Notes under the pieces: model-generated
Seen by the model: only the letters and a program-made list of their open reading frames with translations
What the model was told of the DNA's origin: nothing
Database searches by the model: none
In this document: piece after piece, positions 14,557-14,580 of the stretch
Numbering within the stretch: position 1 is the first letter of the stretch
Layout: each line of letters begins with the position of its first letter
NCBI GenBank assembly: GCA_003164075.1
Contig: PLRZ01000078.1
Coordinates: forward strand, 1 to 14,580
Direction of reading: 5' to 3'
DNA from: Bryobacterales bacterium
GTDB taxonomy: Bacteria; Acidobacteriota; Terriglobia; Bryobacterales; Bryobacteraceae
Length of the DNA stretch: 14,580 nt
Position numbers and translations under genes: made by a program

Positions 14557-14580
14557 TCTAAAGTGGACCCCGTTGTCAAG

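Overview
The window is part of an exopolysaccharide or capsule biosynthesis locus in a moderately GC-rich Gram-negative bacterium. All recognisable genes are on the + strand. The gene set (UpxY-type NusG, CpsB-type PHP phosphatase, SLBB export protein, Wzc-type tyrosine autokinase, then flippase, polymerase, glycosyltransferases and methyltransferases) is a Wzx/Wzy-dependent pathway. Gene style and the REP-like palindrome make me think of Acidobacteriota (Bryobacterales/Solibacter type). That placement is an impression, not a demonstration.

Layout. Bases 1-186 hold the C-terminal end of an O-antigen ligase/polymerase-like membrane protein cut by the window edge. After a 295-base gap come a NusG-like antiterminator (482-1084) and a CpsB/CapC-type PHP phosphatase (1341-2114). 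Bases 2115-2779 are non-coding and contain what looks like a 214-bp miniature inverted-repeat element (2193-2406): 17-bp perfect terminal inverted repeats, a 5-bp TAGTT duplication on both sides, and an internal REP-like double hairpin. A compact block follows: a small ribbon-helix-helix/coiled-coil protein (2780-3106), the outer-membrane export protein (3117-4076) and the chain-length regulator/tyrosine autokinase (4096-6330).

From 6467 on, the genes that would define the sugar structure follow: methyltransferase 1, a Wzx-like flippase, a Wzy-like polymerase/ligase, methyltransferase 2 with an N-terminal zinc ribbon, a GT4-type glycosyltransferase, methyltransferase 3 and a second GT4-type glycosyltransferase ending at 14506. 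This half has visibly different codon use from the export/kinase block, as expected if it was exchanged separately. The last 74 bases carry a short hairpin and a motif that may be an insertion-sequence end.

How the parts would work together: the glycosyltransferases build a lipid-linked repeat unit and the methyltransferases may modify it. The flippase moves it across the inner membrane and the Wzy-like protein polymerises it. The Wzc-like kinase, with its ten-tyrosine tail, controls length and export through the SLBB protein, and the CpsB-like phosphatase would reset the kinase. The NusG-like protein probably promotes read-through of the long operon. No initiating sugar-phosphate transferase is present, so it must lie elsewhere. 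The most notable observations are the miniature element, the small ribbon-helix-helix protein coupled to the export gene, and the three methyltransferases. No tRNA, rRNA or CRISPR array was seen.
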